Shown: positions 24,285 through 33,272 of the stretch, piece by piece
Layout of the letters: each line of letters opens with the position of its first letter
Position numbering within the stretch: the stretch's first letter is position 1
Origin: Streptomyces hokutonensis
Lineage (GTDB): Bacteria; Actinomycetota; Actinomycetes; Streptomycetales; Streptomycetaceae
Direction of reading: 5' to 3'
Length of the DNA stretch: 64,000 bases
Assembly (NCBI RefSeq): GCF_000376565.1
Contig: NZ_BARG01000075.1
Location: 1 to 64,000 of the forward strand
Position numbers and translations under genes: made by a program
The notes under the pieces: model-generated
What the model saw: the letters and a program-made list of their open reading frames with translations, nothing else
The model's database searches: none
What the model was told of the DNA's origin: nothing

Positions 24285-25562
24285 TCAGTGATGTGACACT
24301 TTCCGGCGCTCAAAGTGGGCCATAGCCGCAGCAACCGCCGAGTAGATAACGGCGACCGTGACCACCAGCGTCACCGAGCGGCCGTCAGGCGGCAGTACCA
24401 GGGCGGCCATCGCCGCCGCGCCGACGAAGGCGACGTTGAACAGGACGTCGTAGACGGAGAAGATCCGGCCGCGGAAGCCGTCGTCGACCGAGAACTGGAC
24501 GATCGTGTCCGTGGCGATCTTCGCGCCCTGTGTGGTCAGGCCCAGGACGAAGGCCGCGGCCAGCATCGGGGCGGTGGTGAACGGGAGGCCGAGGGCCGGT
24601 TCCAGGACCGCGGCGCCCGCTGCGCACACGGCGATCCAGCGGCCGGGCCCCAGTCGCCCGGCGGCCCAGGGTGTCACCACGGCCGCCACAAAGAAGCCGG
24701 CGCCGGAAACCCCCAACGCCAGCCCCAGCAGGCGCAGTCCGTCGTCCGGGGTCGACGACAGGGCGTACCGGCAGAGCATCAGCAGCAGGACCGTCAGGGC
24801 GCCGTAGCAGAAACGCATCAGGGTCATCGCGAGGAGCGCCCGGACCGCCTCACGGCGGTGTGGCGCGGCGAGATGCCGTAGAGCCGCTCTCAGGTCCCGG
24901 GCGGTGCCGGCGAGGGCTGTCGCCAGGCGGGGGCGGGTCAACGCGAGGTCGGGGCCGAGGAGTTCGGGGGCGATGCGCAAGGACGTCAGGGCCGCGCACA
25001 GGTACAGGGCGGCGCCGAGCAGGACCACCGTCGCGTCGGTGTCCGCGACCAGCAGCCGGACGACGAAGGCGAGGCCGCCGCCCGCGGTCGCCGCCAGTGT
25101 TCCGGCCGTGGGGGAAAGGGAGTTGGCGAGGACGAGCCGTTCGTCGTCGACCACGCGAGGGAGCGCGGCGGACAGGCCGGCGAGGACGAAGCGGTTGACG
25201 GCGGTGACGCACAGGGCGGAGACGTAGAAGAGCCAGTCCGGGACGTGACTCACCATCAGGACGGCGGTGGCCGCGGCCAGCAGGGCGCGCAACAGGTTGC
25301 CGTAGAGGAAGACCTGGCGGCGGCGCCAGCGGTCCAGGAGGACGCCGGCGAAGGGGCCGATGAGGGAATACGGGAGGAGCAGGACCGCCATCGCAGAGGC
25401 GATCGAGCCGGCCGAGGTCTGTTTCTCCGGGGAGAAGACGACGTAGGCGGCGAGTGCGACCTGGTAGACGCCGTCCGCGCCCTGGGACAGGAGGCGTACG
25501 GCGAGCAGGCGGCGGAAGCCCTGGAAGCGCAGAAGGACGCGCAGGTCATGGACGACGGCCAT
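24285..25562 (-). CDS. MFS transporter
   Basis: The 425-residue protein has about 12 hydrophobic segments, with the MFS loop motif DRWRRRQVFLYG after the second helix (about 65-77). A second-half counterpart precedes AKIATDTIVQFSVDDGFRGR. The overall pattern is that of the MFS_3/enterobactin-exporter-like group. The substrate is unknown. ATG at 25562 is preferred over GTG 25568 because GAGG is 8 nt upstream of the ATG. It follows ino1 on the same strand but a strong terminator intervenes. Confidence 0.82.
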   Translation of the reverse strand: MAVVHDLRVLLRFQGFRRLLAVRLLSQGADGVYQVALAAYVVFSPEKQTSAGSIASAMAVLLLPYSLIGPFAGVLLDRWRRRQVFLYGNLLRALLAAATAVLMVSHVPDWLFYVSALCVTAVNRFVLAGLSAALPRVVDDERLVLANSLSPTAGTLAATAGGGLAFVVRLLVADTDATVVLLGAALYLCAALTSLRIAPELLGPDLALTRPRLATALAGTARDLRAALRHLAAPHRREAVRALLAMTLMRFCYGALTVLLLMLCRYALSSTPDDGLRLLGLALGVSGAGFFVAAVVTPWAAGRLGPGRWIAVCAAGAAVLEPALGLPFTTAPMLAAAFVLGLTTQGAKIATDTIVQFSVDDGFRGRIFSVYDVLFNVAFVGAAAMAALVLPPDGRSVTLVVTVAVIYSAVAAAMAHFERRKVSHH

Positions 25563-25583
25563 GGGCACAGCCTCACATACGAG

Positions 25584-25617
25584 GAGGGTCCCCGGGCGGA
25601 ATGCCCCGGGGACCCTC
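25584..25617 (-). terminator. Terminator downstream of ino1
   Basis: A perfect 13-bp stem GAGGGTCCCCGGG / CCCGGGGACCCTC with an 8-nt loop, beginning 20 nt past the ino1 stop and ahead of the MFS gene. Confidence 0.8.
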
Positions 25618-25637
25618 GACGAGCGGACCGGCGGGTC

Positions 25638-26720
25638 CTAGCGCTCGACCTCCCCCTTGATGAACTTCTCGACGTTGGCGTACGCCTCGTCGTCGAAGTA
25701 CTGGACCGGCGGGGACTTCATGAAGTAGCTCGACGCGGAGAGGATCGGGCCGCCGATGCCGCGGTCCTTGGCGATCTTCGCGGCGCGCAGGGCGTCGATG
25801 ATGACACCCGCGGAGTTCGGGGAGTCCCAGACCTCGAGCTTGTACTCGAGGTTCAGCGGGACGTCGCCGAAGGCACGGCCCTCAAGGCGGACGTAGGCCC
25901 ACTTGCGGTCGTCGAGCCACTGGACGTAGTCCGACGGGCCGATGTGGACGTTCTTCTCGCCCAGGTCGCGGTCCGGGATCTGCGAGGTGACGGCCTGCGT
26001 CTTCGAGATCTTCTTGGACTCGAGGCGGTCGCGCTCCAGCATGTTCTTGAAGTCCATGTTGCCGCCGACGTTGAGCTGCATCGTGCGCTCGAGACGGACA
26101 CCGCGGTCCTCGAACAGCTTCGCCATCACACGGTGCGTGATGGTGGCGCCGACCTGCGACTTGATGTCGTCGCCGACGATCGGGACCCCGGCCTCGGTGA
26201 ACTTGTCCGCCCACTCCTTGGTGCCGGCGATGAAGACCGGGAGGGCGTTGACGAAGGCGACCTTGGCGTCGATGGCGCACTGGGCGTAGAACTTCGCCGC
26301 GTCCTCGGAGCCGACGGGCAGGTAGCAGATCAGGACGTCGACCTGCTTGTCCTTGAGGACCTGGACCACGTCGACCGGAGCCTCGTCGGACTCCTCGATC
26401 GTCATGCGGTAGTACTTGCCCAGGCCGTCGAGGGTGTGACCGCGCTGGACCGTGACGCCCTTGTTCGGGACGTCGCAGATCTTGATGGTGTTGTTCTCAC
26501 TGGCACCGATGGCGTCCGAGAGGTCGAGGCCGACCTTCTTCGCGTCGACGTCGAACGCGGCGACGAACTCGACGTCACCGACGTGGTAGTCGCCGAACTG
26601 GACGTGCATCAGACCCGGCACCTTGGCCGCCGGATCGGCGTCCTTGTAGTACTCGACGCCCTGTACCAGTGAGGCGGCGCAGTTGCCCACGCCGACGATG
26701 GCTACGCGAACCGAACCCAT
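25638..26720 (-). CDS. ino1: Myo-inositol-1-phosphate synthase
   Basis: The 360-residue protein begins MGSVRVAIVGVGNCAASLVQ, the NAD-binding fold of actinobacterial inositol-1-phosphate synthases, and contains the family core GDDIKSQVGATITHR and MQLNVGGNMDFKNM. It converts glucose-6-phosphate to myo-inositol-1-phosphate, feeding phosphatidylinositol and mycothiol synthesis. ATG at 26720 gives the standard N-terminus. It lies 44 nt downstream of the PadR gene and is probably co-transcribed with it, so the PadR operator would also control ino1. Confidence 0.95.
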   Translation of the reverse strand: MGSVRVAIVGVGNCAASLVQGVEYYKDADPAAKVPGLMHVQFGDYHVGDVEFVAAFDVDAKKVGLDLSDAIGASENNTIKICDVPNKGVTVQRGHTLDGLGKYYRMTIEESDEAPVDVVQVLKDKQVDVLICYLPVGSEDAAKFYAQCAIDAKVAFVNALPVFIAGTKEWADKFTEAGVPIVGDDIKSQVGATITHRVMAKLFEDRGVRLERTMQLNVGGNMDFKNMLERDRLESKKISKTQAVTSQIPDRDLGEKNVHIGPSDYVQWLDDRKWAYVRLEGRAFGDVPLNLEYKLEVWDSPNSAGVIIDALRAAKIAKDRGIGGPILSASSYFMKSPPVQYFDDEAYANVEKFIKGEVER

Positions 26721-26764
26721 TCCGGTTGCTCCCTGTGTGTGCGAGGTGAGGTCCTGACTGGACC

Positions 26765-27451
26765 TCATGTGGTGGTTTCATCGGACGGATCCGGCCCGGG
26801 GGTGGCACCCCCGAGCCGGGGCAGGCCGCCCGACTCCCCGGATGTGCTGTCCTGCTGAGCGGTGCCGTCCGGAACGGGACCCTTCAGGTCACGTCCGGCC
26901 CGCTCGCTCTCGATGAGCTCGTTCAGCCAGCGCACTTCGCGCTCCACGGACTCCATTCCGTGGCGCTGGAGCTCAAGGGTGTAGTCGTCGAGGCGCTCCC
27001 GGGTCCGCGCCAAGGAGGCGCGCATCTTCTCCAGACGCTCCTCCAGCCGGCTGCGGCGGCCCTCCAGTACGCGCATGCGTACGTCGCGTGACGTCTGCCC
27101 GAAGAAGGCGAAACGAGCGGCGAAATGTTCGTCCTCGTACGCGTCGGGCCCCGTCTGCGAGAGCAGCTCCTCGAAGTGCTCCTTACCTTCCGCCGTCAAC
27201 CGGTAGACGATCTTGGCGCGACGCCCCGCGAGTGTGGCCGTGAGGGCGTCCTCAGGAGTGTTCCCCGACTCCTCGATCAACCAGCCGTTGGAGACCAGCG
27301 TCTTGAGGCAGGGATAGAGCGTCCCGTAGCTGAACGCACGGAACACACCCAGTGACGTATTGAGTCGTTTGCGCAGCTCGTAGCCGTGCATCGGGGATTC
27401 GCGGAGCAGGCCGAGGATGGCGAACTCGAGGATGCCGGAACGTCGGCTCAT
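26765..27451 (-). CDS. PadR family transcriptional regulator
   Basis: The 228-residue protein has an N-terminal PadR winged helix (residues 1-85: LEFAILGLLRESPMHGYELR, LYPCLKTLVSNGWL, GRRAKIVYRLTAEGKEH). A long helical C-terminal part (about 115-175) of the Vir/PadR type II kind and a disordered tail follow. ATG at 27451 follows GAGGAGG. A 21-bp palindrome 53-73 nt upstream is a likely autoregulatory operator. Its operon with ino1 suggests it senses inositol, inositol phosphate or a related metabolite; that is inference. Confidence 0.92.
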   Translation of the reverse strand: MSRRSGILEFAILGLLRESPMHGYELRKRLNTSLGVFRAFSYGTLYPCLKTLVSNGWLIEESGNTPEDALTATLAGRRAKIVYRLTAEGKEHFEELLSQTGPDAYEDEHFAARFAFFGQTSRDVRMRVLEGRRSRLEERLEKMRASLARTRERLDDYTLELQRHGMESVEREVRWLNELIESERAGRDLKGPVPDGTAQQDSTSGESGGLPRLGGATPGPDPSDETTT

Positions 27452-27503
27452 CGTCGCCTCCTCTCTGTCCGCGGTCCGACCGTGACGGTCTTTATGCCGA
27501 GCT

Positions 27504-27524
27504 GATGTATCGACTCGATACATC
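27504..27524. promoter_or_regulatory. PadR-type operator upstream of padR-ino1
   Basis: A perfect 10-bp inverted repeat around a central base, GATGTATCGA-C-TCGATACATC. The ATGTAT/ATACAT arms are those typical of PadR-family targets. It lies 53 nt upstream of the padR start. Confidence 0.8.
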
Positions 27525-27826
27525 CAGACGATAGAACGGCCTTCCGGATGCGACAAGTGGGGAGATGGTGAGCGGCGTCACATCACTGATTCGTTGGATG
27601 CAAGTTGCCTGATTTGGGGTGAACTTCGGGGCTAAGCAGGTTTTGACGGTGCGTAGTCTGTGCGGCATGCACACCACCGGGAACCAAGTGACGCGTGGGG
27701 GCGTCAACGTCCCCGGTGCGGTACGGATGAATGCAGAACCGACCACATCCGTACTTCGGGGGGACCGGAAACCAGCCGCCGTTTCCAGGCGCGCACGGGT
27801 GCGCCTGCCCGAGGAGTAATCGTTCG
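27525..27826. promoter_or_regulatory. Intergenic region padR / penicillin-binding protein, with one doubtful small ORF
   Basis: A stretch of 302 bp between the PadR operator and the PBP start. A plus-strand frame at 27667-27819 (ATG, 50 codons; open from GTG 27619) ends in TAA 7 nt before the PBP start. The PBP ribosome site GAGGAG overlaps its end. Its third-position GC (about two thirds) is lower than the neighbours, so I do not call it a gene. No clear promoter was identified. Confidence 0.5.
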
Positions 27827-30439
27827 ATGAGCGAGCACCGTCGCAAACCGCCGCAGCCGCAGGGAGGCGGACGTGCCGCGGACCGACGCGGTCAGTCCGG
27901 ACCGACCTCCGGCCGCCGCGCGGCACCGCGAGGCGCCACCACCGGGTCTCCATCCGATTCCTATGGGTCGAACCCCTCCGATTCCGGGGGCGACGACCGC
28001 CAGTACGGCAGCCGTGCCGAAGCCCGTCGAGCCGCGCAGAGAGGCGGCGGCCGTCGCAGAGGGGCCGAGCCGGCGGGCCGCGGTCCAGGTGGCCCGAACG
28101 GGCCCGGTCGGGGCAGAGGACGCGCTCCCGCGCCCGGCAAGAAGAGGTTCATCGACTATCCGCGCTTCGACAAGTACGGATGGCGCCGCTGGGTGCCCTC
28201 CTGGCGGCTGGTCTCGAGCCTGTGCCTGTTGTTCTTCGGCAGCATCGTGGCCGCGGTCGGTGTCGGCTACGCGATGGTCAGCATCCCCAGCGAGAACACC
28301 GCGGCCAAGTCGCAGAACAACGTCTACTACTGGGCCGACGGCAGCCAGATGGTCGCCACGGGCACCGGCGCCAACCGTCAGAACATCACCATCGCCGACA
28401 TCCCGAAGGCCATGCAGTGGTCGGTGATCTCGGCCGAGAACAAGAGCTTCTACACGGACTCGGGCGTCGACCCCATGGGTATCGCCCGAGCCCTGGTCAA
28501 CATGGCCCGGGGCGGCGAGACGCAGGGTGGTTCGACGATCACCCAGCAGTTCGTCAAGAACACCTACCTGAGCCAGGAACAGACGGTCACCCGTAAGTTC
28601 AAGGAGATGTTCATCTCCATCAAGGTGGGCACGTCGCTCAGCAAGGAGCAGGTCCTCCAGGGCTACCTGAACACCTCCTACTACGGCCGCGGCGCCTACG
28701 GCATACAGGCCGCCGCGCAGACCTACTACGGTGTGGACGCGGTCAAGCTGACGCCGAGTCAGTGCGCCTTCCTCGCGGCACTGTTGAAGGGGCCGACGTA
28801 CTACGACCCGATCGGCGCCACGAACATCGACCCGGCGGCGACCGCCGACGCCAACCGCAAGCGCTCAGAGGCCCGCTGGAGCTGGATCCTCGAGCAGATG
28901 CACAACGACAAGCACATCACGGACGCCGAGTACCAGACGGCCATCAAGAAGTACCCCACGCCTCAGGGCCTGAAGGCGACCAAGGGCATGACCGGCCAGA
29001 TCAGCTACCTGGTCGACACGGCCAAGAAGTACGTCCTGAACCACTCGAACATCTCGCAGACCGAGTTCGACAAGGGCGGCTTGCAGATCTACACGACCTT
29101 CGAGAAGGACAAGGTCAACGAACTGAGCGCGGCCGTGAAGAAGATCCAGAAGGAGCGCATCGACCCGAAGAAGCGCGACCTGGACAAGTACGTCCAGTTC
29201 GGCGCGGCGTCGGTGCGGCCCAAGGACGGAGCGATCGTCGCCCTCTACGGAGGTGACGGTTACGAGAACGGCCACTTCACCAACAACGCCGACACCTCGG
29301 GTGTCCCCGTGGGGTCGACCTGGAAGCCGTTCGTGCTTGCCGCGGCCATGGAGTACGGCACGTACAAGACCGATGGTGTGGGTATCTCGCCGCTGAGCAA
29401 GTACAACGGCGACGATCACCTCAAGGTGAGACAGCAGGACGGCACATACGTCCTGAACAAGGACAACTCGATCTTCTATCAGAACAACGAGAGCAACTAC
29501 CCCTGGGGTTACATCACCCTGCGCAAGGCGATGGAGCAGTCCATCAACACGCCGTACGTCCAGCTCGGAGTGGACGTCGGGATGACGAAGGTGCGGGACG
29601 TCGCCGAGTCGGCCGGCATCCTGGAATCGAGCATGGCGAAGAGCCTCAATCCGTCCTTCGCGATCGGTACGTCGACGCCCAGCGCGATCCGGATGGCCGA
29701 CGCCTACGCGACGTTCGCCGCCTCGGGCAAGCAGGCGGACCCGTACTCGGTGACGGCCGTCAAGCAGGGCGGTCAGCCGGTGCCCGGCTTCGAGAAGCCG
29801 GCTGTGAAGCAGGCGATGCCGGAGAACGTGGCGAACAACGTCACGGACACCCTGGAGAACGTCATCCAGAACGGTACGGCCAAGAACGCCAAGGTTCTGG
29901 GCCGCGCGGCGGCCGGCAAGACCGGTACCACCGACAGCAACAAGTCGGCCTGGTTCGTCGGCTACACCCAGCAGCTCTCGACGTCGATCGCGATGTTCAG
30001 GGAGAACCCCAAGGACGCCGAACTGCTCTCCATGAACGGCACGGCGGGCGTGGCGTCCATTCACGGTGGTGACATCCCGACGTCGATCTGGACCGAGTAC
30101 ATGGAGGCCGCGCTCAAGGGCGACTCCGACCCGGGCTTCCCGGATGCCACCAAGATCGACAAGGTCCAGAACGAGGACGGCGCACCGTCTCCCACTCCGA
30201 CTCCCGTGGTGACGCCGAGCGATACGCCCAGTGAGACGCCGAGCGAGACGCCCAGTGAGACGCCGAGTTCGACGCCTTCGGCAACCGAGTCCTGCCGATT
30301 CAGCTGGCAGTGCAGTGACAACGGCGGCACCGACGGAGGCGCGACGTCCACGCCGACGGACACGGCCACTGCGACGGAGTCCAGCGGCACCAATAACGGC
30401 AACGGCAATGGGGGCATCTTCGGAGGCTCAACCGGTTAG
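27827..30439 (+). CDS. Class A (bifunctional) penicillin-binding protein
   Basis: The 870-residue protein has a disordered basic N-terminus (1-115) and one membrane helix (about 124-149, WRLVSSLCLLFFGSIVAAVG). A GT51 glycosyltransferase domain (ISAENKSFYTDSGVD, GGSTITQQFVKN) and a transpeptidase domain follow, with GSTWKPF (SxxK), SIN (SxN) and GKTGTTDSNK (KTG). It polymerises and cross-links peptidoglycan outside the membrane. The C-terminus is a Ser/Thr/Pro/Gly-rich tail with SETP repeats. ATG at 27827 follows GAGGAG; upstream frame to 27731 is leader. A parS in a 40-bp palindrome follows. Confidence 0.94.
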   Translation: MSEHRRKPPQPQGGGRAADRRGQSGPTSGRRAAPRGATTGSPSDSYGSNPSDSGGDDRQYGSRAEARRAAQRGGGRRRGAEPAGRGPGGPNGPGRGRGRAPAPGKKRFIDYPRFDKYGWRRWVPSWRLVSSLCLLFFGSIVAAVGVGYAMVSIPSENTAAKSQNNVYYWADGSQMVATGTGANRQNITIADIPKAMQWSVISAENKSFYTDSGVDPMGIARALVNMARGGETQGGSTITQQFVKNTYLSQEQTVTRKFKEMFISIKVGTSLSKEQVLQGYLNTSYYGRGAYGIQAAAQTYYGVDAVKLTPSQCAFLAALLKGPTYYDPIGATNIDPAATADANRKRSEARWSWILEQMHNDKHITDAEYQTAIKKYPTPQGLKATKGMTGQISYLVDTAKKYVLNHSNISQTEFDKGGLQIYTTFEKDKVNELSAAVKKIQKERIDPKKRDLDKYVQFGAASVRPKDGAIVALYGGDGYENGHFTNNADTSGVPVGSTWKPFVLAAAMEYGTYKTDGVGISPLSKYNGDDHLKVRQQDGTYVLNKDNSIFYQNNESNYPWGYITLRKAMEQSINTPYVQLGVDVGMTKVRDVAESAGILESSMAKSLNPSFAIGTSTPSAIRMADAYATFAASGKQADPYSVTAVKQGGQPVPGFEKPAVKQAMPENVANNVTDTLENVIQNGTAKNAKVLGRAAAGKTGTTDSNKSAWFVGYTQQLSTSIAMFRENPKDAELLSMNGTAGVASIHGGDIPTSIWTEYMEAALKGDSDPGFPDATKIDKVQNEDGAPSPTPTPVVTPSDTPSETPSETPSETPSSTPSATESCRFSWQCSDNGGTDGGATSTPTDTATATESSGTNNGNGNGGIFGGSTG

Positions 30440-30449
30440 CCGCCATACC

Positions 30450-30489
30450 GTCCACGATGGGTGTTTCACGTGAAACACCCATCGTGGAC
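30450..30489. other. parS: parS within a 40-bp perfect palindrome at the PBP 3' end
   Basis: The exact core GTTTCACGTGAAAC at 30463-30476 is extended by 13 complementary bases on each side (GTCCACGATGGGT / ACCCATCGTGGAC). It starts 10 nt after the PBP stop. It is the longest perfect palindrome I found in the window and looks like a combined parS and terminator. Confidence 0.92.
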
Positions 30490-30490
30490 T

Positions 30491-30504
30491 GTTTCACGTG
30501 AAAC
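30491..30504. other. parS: parS site, exact GTTTCACGTGAAAC
   Basis: Exact site, 28 bp centre-to-centre from the parS at 30463, forming a tandem pair in the PBP / GT87 intergenic gap. Confidence 0.95.
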
Positions 30505-30576
30505 AGGGGCCGTCGCATCCACCGGGTTGCGGCGGCCCTCGGCGTACTCCTAGGTGTGTACGGCAGGATGTGCCCC

Positions 30577-32076
30577 ATGCCCAGTGCAGAACTGACGCCC
30601 ACGAGCGTGCACGAGCCGGATCCGGTGAAGCCGACCAAGGTTGACCAGGTCGCCGCCGCCGGTAGCGAACTGATCGGTGGCCCCATCGGGCGGCGCGCCC
30701 TTCTCGGGGCGTCCTGGTGGACTCCCGTACGGGTCGTCGCGCTGGTGGCGATCGGTATGTTCGCCCTCGGCCTGGTCCAGAAGGCGCCCTGCTACAACAG
30801 CGGTTGGTTCTTCGGAGCGAGTTCGCAGTACACGCACGCGTGCTACTCGGACATCCCGCACCTCTACCAGGGGCGCGGCTTCGCCGACGGGCTCGTCCCG
30901 TACTTCGACAAGCTCCCCGGCGACATGCAGTACCTCGAATACCCGGTGCTGACCGGCGTGTTCATGGAGGTGGCCGCCTGGCTCACACCGGGCAGCGGCA
31001 GCATCCAGCACCAGGAACAGTGGTACTGGATGGTCAACGCCGGGATGCTGATGGTGTGCGCGGCCGTCATCGTCGTCTGCGTCAGCCGGACACACGCCCG
31101 CCGCCCCTGGGACGGACTCCTGGTCGCCCTGGCCCCCGCCTTCGCGCTGACCGCCACCATCAACTGGGACCTGCTGGCGGTCGCTCTGACGGCCTCGGCG
31201 ATGCTGATGTGGTCCCGGGGCCGTTCCCTCGCTTTCGGCGTCCTGTTGGGCCTTGCCACGGCCGCCAAGCTGTATCCCGTCTTTCTCCTCGGCCCCTTGT
31301 TCCTGCTGTGCTGGCGCGCGGGCAAGTGGCGGGACTTCGGGAAGGCGTTCGGCGGAACCGCCGTCGCCTGGCTGGCGGTGAACCTGCCGGTGATGCTCTT
31401 CGCCTTCGACGGCTGGTCGAAGTTCTACACGTTCAGCCAGGAACGGGGCGTCGACTTCGGGTCCTTCTGGCTGATCCTGGCCCAGAACTCCAGCGACCCG
31501 CTCAGCACCGACACCGTCAACACCTTCGCCACCCTGCTGATGCTGCTGTGCTGCGGAGCCATTGCGGCACTCACGCTGACCGCTCCGCGCCGGCCGCGCT
31601 TCGCCCAGCTGGCCTTCCTGATCGTCGCGGCGTTCATCCTGACCAACAAGGTCTACTCGCCGCAGTACGTGCTGTGGCTGGTCCCGCTGGCTGTGCTGGC
31701 CCGGCCGAAGTGGCGGGACTTCCTGATCTGGCAGGCGTGCGAGGTGGCGTACTTCCTGGGGATCTGGATGTACCTCGCGTACACGACCAGCGGAAACGCC
31801 CACAAGGGCCTGCCGACCGACGGCTATCACTGGGCCATCGGTCTGCACCTCCTGGGCACGCTCTACCTGTGCGCCGTGATCGTGCGCGACATCCTCATGC
31901 CGGAGCGGGACGTGGTGCGCCTGGCGGGCGACGACGACCCCTCGGGCGGGGTGCTCGACCGGGCGGAGGACGTGTTCGTGTTCGGGGCCGGGGCCCGTCC
32001 CGGGCGGCACGCGGCCCCCTTCGACGGACCGCAGGTGGAGTGGGGTGGCGAGGGGACGGCGGACCGTTCGCTCTGA
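30577..32076 (+). CDS. GT87-type (DUF2029) membrane glycosyltransferase, probably mannosyltransferase
   Basis: The 499-residue protein has about ten membrane segments and the GT-C features of the DUF2029/GT87 family. An acidic first external loop contains YPVLTGVFMEVAAW, followed by LYPVFLLGPLFLLCWR and NKVYSPQYVLWLVPLAVL. Actinobacterial members transfer mannose from polyprenyl-phosphate-mannose to envelope glycolipids outside the membrane; the acceptor here is unknown. ATG at 30577 follows GGCAGGA; GTG 30556 is in frame but weaker. A hydrophilic tail ends the protein. A bidirectional terminator separates it from the convergent alanine-racemase-like gene. Confidence 0.82.
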   Translation: MPSAELTPTSVHEPDPVKPTKVDQVAAAGSELIGGPIGRRALLGASWWTPVRVVALVAIGMFALGLVQKAPCYNSGWFFGASSQYTHACYSDIPHLYQGRGFADGLVPYFDKLPGDMQYLEYPVLTGVFMEVAAWLTPGSGSIQHQEQWYWMVNAGMLMVCAAVIVVCVSRTHARRPWDGLLVALAPAFALTATINWDLLAVALTASAMLMWSRGRSLAFGVLLGLATAAKLYPVFLLGPLFLLCWRAGKWRDFGKAFGGTAVAWLAVNLPVMLFAFDGWSKFYTFSQERGVDFGSFWLILAQNSSDPLSTDTVNTFATLLMLLCCGAIAALTLTAPRRPRFAQLAFLIVAAFILTNKVYSPQYVLWLVPLAVLARPKWRDFLIWQACEVAYFLGIWMYLAYTTSGNAHKGLPTDGYHWAIGLHLLGTLYLCAVIVRDILMPERDVVRLAGDDDPSGGVLDRAEDVFVFGAGARPGRHAAPFDGPQVEWGGEGTADRSL

Positions 32077-32101
32077 GCGAACAGGGCCTGGCGGGACCAC
32101 G

Positions 32102-32141
32102 CGAAAGGCCGTACACGGAAGGTTCCGTGTACGGCCTTTCG
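32102..32141. terminator. Bidirectional terminator
   Basis: A perfect 19-bp stem (CGAAAGGCCGTACACGGAA with its complement) and GG loop, between convergent stops at 32076 and 32158. Confidence 0.9.
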
Positions 32142-32157
32142 GCTGTTCAGGAGAGGC

Positions 32158-33189
32158 TCAGCGATCGACGATGCGGTCGAACTGGGTGGTGGTGTGCCGG
32201 AGATGGGCCACCAGCTCCTCGCCGACCTTCGGTTCGGCCGCTTCCGACGGCACGAACAGGATCGAGACCTGCATGTGCGGAGGCTCGGCGAACCAGCGCT
32301 GCTTGCCGTCCCAGACGAACGGAGAAAGGTTCCGGTTCACCGTGGCCAGGCCGGCGCGGGCGACGCCCTTGGCGCGCGGCATGACGCCGTGCAGCGCCTT
32401 CGGGGCCTCCAGACCCACCCCGTGCGACGTACCGCCCGCCACGACCACCAGATAGCCGTCCGAGGCCGCCTTCTGCTGCCGGTAGCCGAAGCGGTCACCC
32501 TTGGAGACCCGAGTGACGTCCAGAACCGCCCCGCGGTACTCGGTGGCCTCGTGGTCCCCCAGCCACAGCCGGGTGCCGATACGGGCCCGGAAGCGGGTCT
32601 GCGGGAACTGCTGCTGCAGCCGGGCGAGTTCCTCGGCCTTGAGGTGGCTGACGAACATCGTGTGCAAGGGCAGCCGGGCGGCCCGCAGCCGGTCCATCCA
32701 GCCGATGACCTCCTCGACGGCGTCCGAGCCGTCGGTGCGGTCCAGCGGGAGGTGGATGGCGAAGCCCTCCAGGCGGACGTTCTCTATGGCCGAGTGCAGC
32801 TGCGGCAGTTCCTGCTCGCTGACGCCGTGCCGCTTCATCGAGGACATCACCTCGATGACCACACGGGCGCCCACGAGGCCGTACACACCGTCGATGGACG
32901 ACACCGAGCGGATCACCCGGTCCGGCAGCGGAACGGGCTCCTCGCCGCGGCGGTAGGGCGTCAGCACCAGCAGGTCGCCCCCGAACCAGTCCTTGATCCG
33001 GGCGGCCTCGTACGTCGTGCCGACGGCGAGGACGTCCGCGCCGAGACGCGTCGCCTCCTCCGCCAGCCGCTCGTGCCCGAAGCCGTAGCCGTTGCCCTTG
33101 CAGACCGGGACGAGCCCCGGGAACTGCTCGGCCACGTGCTTGTGATGCGCCCGCCAGCGCGCAGTGTCGACGTAGAGCGTGAGCGCCAT
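32158..33189 (-). CDS. Alanine racemase-fold PLP protein linked to femX
   Basis: The 343-residue protein looks like the N-terminal barrel of alanine racemase: VCKGNGYGFGHERLAEEA near residue 30 matches the PLP-lysine loop (KANAYGHG in classical enzymes), and FVSHLKAEELARLQQQ follows. Classical racemases are longer and this gene is not the canonical alr. In Streptomyces it always neighbours femX, suggesting a role in supplying or tuning amino acids for the peptidoglycan bridge; that is inference. ATG at 33189. The gap to femX is 83 bp, same strand. Confidence 0.8.
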   Translation of the reverse strand: MALTLYVDTARWRAHHKHVAEQFPGLVPVCKGNGYGFGHERLAEEATRLGADVLAVGTTYEAARIKDWFGGDLLVLTPYRRGEEPVPLPDRVIRSVSSIDGVYGLVGARVVIEVMSSMKRHGVSEQELPQLHSAIENVRLEGFAIHLPLDRTDGSDAVEEVIGWMDRLRAARLPLHTMFVSHLKAEELARLQQQFPQTRFRARIGTRLWLGDHEATEYRGAVLDVTRVSKGDRFGYRQQKAASDGYLVVVAGGTSHGVGLEAPKALHGVMPRAKGVARAGLATVNRNLSPFVWDGKQRWFAEPPHMQVSILFVPSEAAEPKVGEELVAHLRHTTTQFDRIVDR

Positions 33190-33272
33190 GGCCGGACCTG
33201 GAACCTTTCGGGTGGCTGCGGTGTATCAGGAGTATGAGAGCTGTCGACGCTATCGAAGCGAGGACCGTGAGG

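Noticed and set aside
30185..30290. Direct repeats at the PBP 3' end considered as a CRISPR-like or tandem repeat array
   Set aside because: They encode the SETP-rich tail of the protein; period and codon phase match a coding repeat.
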